Of a stretch of DNA of 64,000 nucleotides, positions 57,499 to 64,000 are shown in pieces. Position 1 is the stretch's first letter; the number at the start of each line of letters is the position of its first letter. The position numbers were made by a program, and so were the translations under genes. A model generated the notes under the pieces. That model saw nothing but the letters and a program-made list of their open reading frames with translations. It was not told the origin of the DNA and ran no database searches. The stretch comes from Melampsora larici-populina 98AG31 (lineage: Eukaryota > Basidiomycota > Pucciniomycetes > Pucciniales > Melampsoraceae): positions 361,743 through 425,742 of the forward strand of contig NW_006768798.1 in assembly GCF_000204055.1 (NCBI RefSeq), given 5' to 3'.

Positions 57499-59769
57499 GG
57501 CGCAAGTGGAAATCGCTACCAATCAAGCCTAGCGATAATATGAGGTATGCGTACGAGTATACTTTTCCGATCCGTTTTAGATTGCTCTGGATATCGAAGT
57601 CTATATCGTATCAGAGACTAGGAAGATATGAAGGCCAATATGCTACGCAGTGTGACTCTTACCCGCTCAAATCCATCGGCTACCATTTGCCATTTTTATC
57701 ACAGTCAAAATACGTATCTTCAATGCATGGATTAACATGTGCGAGAAGAAGCCAAACAAAGTTTTAAAATTCCAAAATAATTCCCAAGAACTCTTGGAGG
57801 AACTTTACGATCTACAGCAAAAATGTATCACTTCACGACTTGAATTCTCCGCTATCAGCGAGTTCCGCGGACGAGAGTGGACAACGACGCATCGCCTGAT
57901 ATCGATGTTTGAAATGCGGGGAATTTTGGTCAAATTGGATATTCAAGAGTCACAATGCATGTAAACAGATCAGGACGCAATCAAACCATCACATAATGCG
58001 ATCTTACAGTCGATTTCAAGAAGATTGACCGAGGTTTGCCCGCGAAGATCAAGTGATTTGGCTTTCCCCTCCCACTGTGGGATGTGCTCAGGCCGGGTGA
58101 AATGTATAGTGATGGATTGAGTTCCATTCCTTATACACGAATCCTTATCCACAAACCTACACACTTTATGAGACAGTAGTCTGATCTTACTGATCTAGTT
58201 CAGTAACGTGTTTCGGGGTGGGCGTGTGGCCGTAGACTACCGTACGAAGTAGGTAGGTTCCCTGCTGGCAGGGCGCAGGCGCGGGTGGGAGGACAGAAAA
58301 AGTTTTGAGGTTCGCTGTTCTGAGAGTTATCGATTGTTTGCTGGAACTTGGGGTACGCGATTTACAAAAATCATTGGGGAGAATCAGGCTTGAAATTTCC
58401 ATCCAACATCATATGATGAGCAGCCCGGTACTCGGGTCTACTGGTCTTCGGGTCACGGGAGCTATCCGCGTTGCCACGTTCAGGGGAACATTCGGAAGTT
58501 GTTGTGCCTTTGAACATCCGTGGCCCGGAATTCTCGTCAAGCTTTATGAGATTGACTGAATTTACAACCATTTTGTTATATGTTGGCCATTGAGAAAAAA
58601 TAAAAAATTCAATTTCAGTTTTTAACTACACAGCAAAGACCATATTTTTTGTTTTTCAGTGGTAACTTTTGAAGCTTAATCTTCTTTAAGGTAGTAAAAA
58701 ACTGAATTATTTTTTTCTGAAGTCCAACAACACTTGATGACATGTTAATGATAAAGGTAAAAGGAGGTGGAGTAAACATAATTCTCATCTCAAAGAGAGA
58801 TTTTCAACTCAAGGGGAAAACAAATCTGCTAAAGCAACTGTATCACTTTGTTGAAAACTAACATTGCTTCCTCCCCTCAGCTTCAAAAATCATAACTTTG
58901 CATTGTGAATTCCCTCTCAAGAAATTGGAAGGTCTTAAAAAGATCACAGCGCTTGGTGCAAACTTATTTGATAGCTTGTTAGCTCAAAGACACTTCAAGA
59001 AATGCATAAAAAACATCAAAAAACATAACCAAGGTGTTTTACACATGTCAACATTGTAAAGTCCTAAACCAAATCAATGCCCTACACTTCATCATATACA
59101 AAAATTTATCAGTCTTCAATTTTCTTGAAGGGCAATACTTTAAATTCCATTTTGGTTATTGGATGAATCACTGTTCTGATATAACTTCAAACTTCTCTAG
59201 TTATTCAAGTATACAACTCCCTTCTCCTTCTTATGTTCATCAAAACCCATCCACAAGTCCTCTTCTTCTTCTGATTTTTTGAATCATTTGCCAAATATCC
59301 AGATACAGCAGCTGCCATCAAACAGATTGAACCATTCAAAGTAAACTGACTTGGTACTGTGCCTATAATCTGAGGCTCTGTCTGGTATAGCTTACATAAA
59401 CGGGCAGAAATGCATTATTTTGTGAAAATCATCTATTTTCCACTTTTTCAAAAAACCCAATTTGTTATTGGTTTTTCCCCTCTTTTCAGAAGCCATTTCA
59501 AATTTGATAATCTATTGTTCTTGACCAATAATACAGCACTTTGCAAGATGCTCCACACCAGCTTTCAAGTTTCACCGTCATAAACCCAGAGGAAGCCTTA
59601 AAACTTTGGGCTCTGTTGCATCAAGATCAATTTGAATCAAAAATTGGTCAAGTACAATTCTTTCTCCATCAATCTCACTTGCTTCCTTTTCCCTTGTCTC
59701 TACAACTTGGTCTAGGATAGCAACTTCAAACTTTGATGACTATCAATTCTGCCAATGGTGGCTTGCTAA
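57499..59769. other. Intergenic, no gene seen
   Basis: Short open frames only (for example 57540-57767 and 57737-57964 on the plus strand), none with a domain. The right part contains the diverged direct repeat described separately. Confidence 0.5.
59010..59215 (+). repeat. Diverged direct repeat, left copy
   Basis: Shares CAATACTTTAAATTCCA and surrounding sequence with 63800-64000 in the same orientation. The two copies bracket the hAT remnant at a spacing of about 4.8 kb. Confidence 0.6.
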
Positions 59770-59851
59770 GCTAAGCTAAGGATATTCCCAACCTTGGCTT
59801 AGCTCAGCAATGCCCTGATCAGGAATGGCGCACTGACACTAATTCTTAGTG
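59770..59851. repeat. Hairpin chain at one side of the hAT remnant
   Basis: GCTAAGCTAAGG pairs with CCTTGGCTTAGC (59770-59803, one mismatch). Then the palindrome CCTGATCAGG (59814-59823) and CACTAA/TTAGTG (59837-59851). It lies about 200 bp beyond the end of the hAT reading frame. Confidence 0.55.
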
Positions 59852-60034
59852 CACTCCCACTAAATTTAAGACAATAGCTTAGCTGTAAACTTTTGGTCCT
59901 GTTGATCTATTACAATGTAATAGCTTGACACAATATATAATGCTAAACCACCAATTAGCACCTTAGTGGAACCTTTAGGCATAAAAATGACAAATTGTTT
60001 ATATTCATTTAAGATAACCAAGATACAAAACCTT

Positions 60035-61950
60035 TTAAGTTGAAATAACCTTTGCAGCATGATTAGCTAGAATACTGGCCACCATTACCCATTCGACCAC
60101 CAGTCCAACCTTTTCATGGAGCCACAAGAGGCTAATCACATTCCTCCCAATAGTTCGTGGTTCCAATTGACCTTGATTTGCCGAGCAAACATCAGCAGTG
60201 GCTGAAAAGGATCTCTCAACTGCTGAAGATGAAGCTGGAATCCCAAGTTAATTGTGTGCCATTGAAGCAAGGACCAGATAGATGTGTTTGTGATCCTACA
60301 ATCAATGATCATCCTGATCAGAAAGTGTTTGTTTAAGGACCATCTAGGTATCAACAAATTCAATATTTAATTTCCGCCATTTCATTACACAACTTGGAAC
60401 AATCACCCCATCTTTGAGCACCAGTAATAAGCAATGATTGCCCTTGAGGTACCTCTTAAGCTCATCTTTGTGCTCAGCCTGAGGATTCTGGGTGAAGAGT
60501 TGATAAACATATGAAATGGTTCTGGTTAGGCTTGATGTGGTAGGTTGCTTGTTGCACAATGATTGTTGAGAGTTGAGGTCCGGGTGCTCAGTTCTACAAA
60601 CATTGAACACATTGGTAAATGTTGTGAGACTCTTGACAGTCTTGGGATATTGGGAACCAAAGGTTCTTTTGAAGAACCAGTGGCAAAATAGTGGGTTCAA
60701 GATGGTCTCAAATACAATACTCTCACGTCTGAGAGCTTCATTCCAGTAATTTTCATACAGAAGACCATCTCTGCAATACAAAACAGGCCATTTTTTCTAA
60801 AGAATCCTGTTGTTTTTTGAGACAATCCAACATAATTGAATACTTGGGTAGGACACATTTGAGCCATTTGTACTGTTCTCCTTGAATTGTTTAGTCAACA
60901 GAAGAAATGGCTGTAGAGTCAAAAACAATTTTCAGTATCAATCAGCTGATGGAGTTAGAATTTGCTCTTGATCCATACCAAAAGCTCTTCTTGCAGGGCA
61001 TTGAGATCCTCCCAGTCACCATCATATGTATGAAAGTATGCCTGGTTCTTCACATTAGTACCTTGCTAACGGCCTGTTGAGTGAAATTTTGCTAGGTCTT
61101 TGCTCAGCATCAGATCAATAACCTACAGTGACATTGGAGACACTGTTAACACGGCTTATGGGGATATAAGATGAATACACAAACAAAGAGATTTACTTCA
61201 CATGCCTTGCATTGCCAAGCAACCATCTTCAAAGTCAGATGCATGACTTTGTATTCCCAATTCAAATTAATGAAATAAATGGATACACCACTGAAGGTGT
61301 GTGCATAACCATTTGTTGTTCAGAAATCTTGAACAATTGTGAACTTGTTTTCAAGATTCTGTAAAATGTGAATAAAAATTGAATGGTAAATTCATTCATA
61401 TCAACGTTTAGTTGATTAGAAAGCAGACATAAAACACCTGAAGCTCAGTCCAGATTGAATTGCAAAGGGACACATATACCACTTCAGCTTGTTTATACAT
61501 ACTCCCAGTTGTTCATAGTCAAAAGCAGCACATAAGGGTGGATGTTCAATCCGTTTCCAGGGTAGAGCTTGCTGGAAAAGCCACAGACAAAGCATTCAAT
61601 CATATTGACCTCGTACTGAGCTATTGATTGTTCAATGCCAAAGGAATTCAGTGTTGAACTGGATTGAGTCTTTTTCTTTGCAATCTTTTCCAAATCAGAA
61701 ACTGTTGGTGGGATATTTCCACCATCTTTGATTGCCCAATGTTGTTGAGGACTTGCAGCTGATCCCAGTTCAGTCTGCAGATTGCCATTGTCAGCACTCG
61801 AGCTCTTTGCACTGGCAAAAGAGCCATAAGTACTACACTTATTTGTAAGCTGAGATAGCTTTGAAATAAACATTTGATTGCTTATATTCAGTCTGATAGG
61901 TTTAGTATGAAGACATATTAAACAGTACAATGTACTCTCAATGGTCATCT
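60035..61950 (-). pseudogene. hAT-family transposase, degraded
   Basis: The C-terminal dimerisation region is plain on the minus strand at about 60265-60116: LASMAHN, stop, then LGIPASSSAVERSFS, CSANQGQL, RTIGRNVISLLWLHEKV. The TAA at 60250-60248 sits where hAT transposases usually have an aromatic residue (RDYL-type). Upstream fragments fit the family: HKDELKRYLKGN and VMKW (frame 60781-60344), DLEKIAKKKTQSS and IAQYEVNMIECFV (frame 61948-61493). Frameshifts separate the pieces and the frame ends at 60035. hAT elements move by cut and paste with 8-bp duplications; this copy cannot encode a full protein. Confidence 0.8.
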
Positions 61951-64000
61951 GAAAGACATCTCAAAACGGAAAGATGATAGCTACATTGGTAAAGAAGAAA
62001 TCTAAATAGTTTCCATAACACCAAAATTCTAACAAGCTCTTCTGAATGAGGACAAGTTGAATACCAGATTTCTCTATTAGTCTATTGAATATTGTCCACC
62101 TTTGCACCATAGAGATGATGTGATTGAAATGTACTAAGTTACTGCCAAACTTATAAGCTATACAATCACGTTCTGTCACACTTGAGAACAAATCAATTGA
62201 AAACAATCAATTGCCTTTCATAAGAACTTGATCAGAAATCTTGATTGAGATCCAGAAGACTAATGAAATAAGTCTTGGAAGCAAGATTGAACTGATCACG
62301 TATAGAATAGGGCTTGAATATATATCAATTGAATGTATTTAATAAGGAGACTACGCCAAGAAAAGGGTATCTCCGATATATCCTTTAAATCAGAACAAAA
62401 GGAATATAAATAAAGGAAGTCTCTCCAAGGGATGGAGAGCCTCACCTTATCATACTCTAACCAATTATTTCAGACCATCCTCTGTTCCAAAGTCCAGCTG
62501 GATTAGTTACGCATGTCTCTAAATCTCAGTTCCACTTTACCCCTTCTTGCTTAAAGTTGAATTGTTGCTTTGTCCTTCCTAGTATCTTGAACTATAATCC
62601 TTACCTTTTGCTACTCCAAGTATCTTGTTAGTCCCATCGCATGTCTACTTCCTGGCTAAACATAGTCCCATTGTATTTGTCCTTTCCGGCTAATAGCTTC
62701 GATTATGAAATGTTGATTTAAATCCAGAACCTTTCTACGTACCTAAAAGCTATGTGGATCTACTTGGTCACTACTCAGTTCTTGCAACGCAAAGTTGGCA
62801 AGATCCCTGTTAGTCTTTGGACGCAGGCTACTCTAGATCTTGTATCTCAGAGATTATAACCAGGCCTAAAGGTTGACCACCTCACATCTGTTAACTTACA
62901 GTGGGCCAATTGTGTTTCTTTGAAACACCGTGAAGAGCTTGTGGTTTACCCACGTTTGTTATGATCATCATCCTCACTTTAGGATAAGATATATTGGATA
63001 TCCCGCGTAACCAGTGGAATCTCTTGTCAGGACTCTGAATCAAGTAATGACTAGACTACTTGACTCTCTAAAGTAGTAGCCACCCTGACAGCCATCCCAA
63101 CGAACCTTGAGTTTGACTCAAGAGTTGGTATTACTGACTTATATATCAGACTTTCTGCACCATAGACATTTGTGATTGAGAGGTTTTTTCGTCTTGTCCT
63201 ATCATATGCAAAGAGTGGGCTGTGTGAAGAAAGATGACCCCTGAAAGACTTACAAAAAAATCACCTTGTCCTGGTTATGAGTTGCTTCAGAGAAATAAAG
63301 TAGCACATTGTTGAATCCATCATGATTCATCATCATCCTTAATCTTACTGGGTTGGGCTGATGCCTTGATTTGTTTGATTTCACTATTGGAACTCTGTGC
63401 AAGAGCAGCACAGCTGATTGTATTGTTCTGCAATCAAATATAGTACCAAAGCCTCTTAGCTTAGCAGAGGTCCGCTAAGAAATTTGCACTATCTTAGCGG
63501 CCCAAAATCACTAAGCTAGCGCTGCGCTAAGCGCTAAGTTGGCTTGGCCAAACCACCATTGATAAAGACTGCAAATATAGTGTCCATTCTTGCTATATAA
63601 CATCTTAAGGGTAAAACAATACACAACAGTGAAACCCCTCTCAAAGTTCTTAACTTCAAGAAACATCCAATCTGGTCGAGCAACTGCATCAATTTTTTCA
63701 ATAGCCAAACCCAAAGTACAAAGGTTTTTACTTTTGATTTTTACCAATGATAATTTTTATTGTTTTTTTAAAGAATAGTGGGATCAGAGAAGTACATCAA
63801 CAACTACAACAACCAAAGACCATATGCCAACATTTCTTTTTCAAAGAATAAAACTCCTCAAAACCCCAACCAATCCCTTACACTTTGATATATACAAAGA
63901 TTAATGATCAACCTGAAAATTTCCATCAAGGACAATACTTTAAATTCCACTCTGATTCTTGATCGAATTCTTGTTCTAATCTAACTTTAACCCTTTCAAG
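61951..64000. other. hAT 5' region and flank, no host gene
   Basis: No recognisable exon. The right end (63800-64000) is the second copy of the diverged direct repeat seen at 59010. The window ends inside it. Confidence 0.5.
63452..63540. repeat. Hairpin chain at the other side of the hAT remnant
   Basis: CCTCT/AGAGG (63452-63470), then CCGCTAAGA/TCTTAGCGG (63472-63500, perfect 9 bp), then overlapping AGCGCT palindromes with CTAAG motifs to 63540. It shares the GCTTAGC/GCTAAGC word with the chain at 59770. Confidence 0.6.

Overview
This window is nuclear DNA of a basidiomycete fungus, most probably a rust (Pucciniales, Melampsora/Puccinia-like). Genes are split by many short GT-AG introns, intergenic DNA is AT-rich, and the gene and repeat content (DUF6589 protein, hAT, tyrosine-recombinase elements, small secreted protein) fits a transposon-rich rust genome. 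No prokaryotic, organellar or viral block and no confident tRNA or rRNA gene was seen.

Layout. 0-2.8 kb: DUF6589-type gene (-). 2.8-8.1 kb: gene-poor, with a 42-bp minisatellite, a second degenerate repeat and two TA-flanked MITEs. 8.1-9.9 kb: EBP2 (+). 11.2-12.8 kb: a Gag-like frame broken by a 70-bp inverted-repeat element with a 9-bp target duplication. 15.3-15.8 kb: small unknown gene. 16-20 kb: transposon debris with a Harbinger-like MITE and a 1.2-kb TIR element whose ends are chains of hairpins. 21-22 kb: MYND-finger gene. 22.5-24.4 kb: decayed tyrosine recombinase between two hairpin chains. 25.2-30.6 kb: a largely intact tyrosine-recombinase retrotransposon (DIRS/Ngaro type; Gag, RT-RNase H, recombinase, all -). 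31.2-36.2 kb: CWC2 (+), a small cysteine-rich secreted protein (+), UBC1 (-). 38.0-41.9 kb: secreted GH37 trehalase (+) with 9- and 16-nt micro-exons. 43.3-43.9 kb: MITE cluster. 44.2-46.6 kb: RPL22 (+), convergent with a gluconokinase gene that appears to read in frame into an OHCU decarboxylase (-). 47.8-48.6 kb: small membrane protein with tandemly duplicated exons (-). 51.7-57.5 kb: two convergent multi-exon membrane-protein genes. 58-64 kb: degraded hAT transposon with hairpin clusters near both ends.

The recognisable host genes are housekeeping genes (ribosome biogenesis, splicing, ubiquitin conjugation, translation) plus sugar and purine catabolism and one candidate effector. They do not form a cluster or pathway. 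The most unusual items are the gluconokinase-OHCU decarboxylase fusion, the recurring hairpin chains at transposon-like ends, the nested MITE pair that displays its own TA target duplication, and the very short inverted-repeat elements. Exon borders are my own reading of splice consensus and reading frame; no transcript evidence was available.
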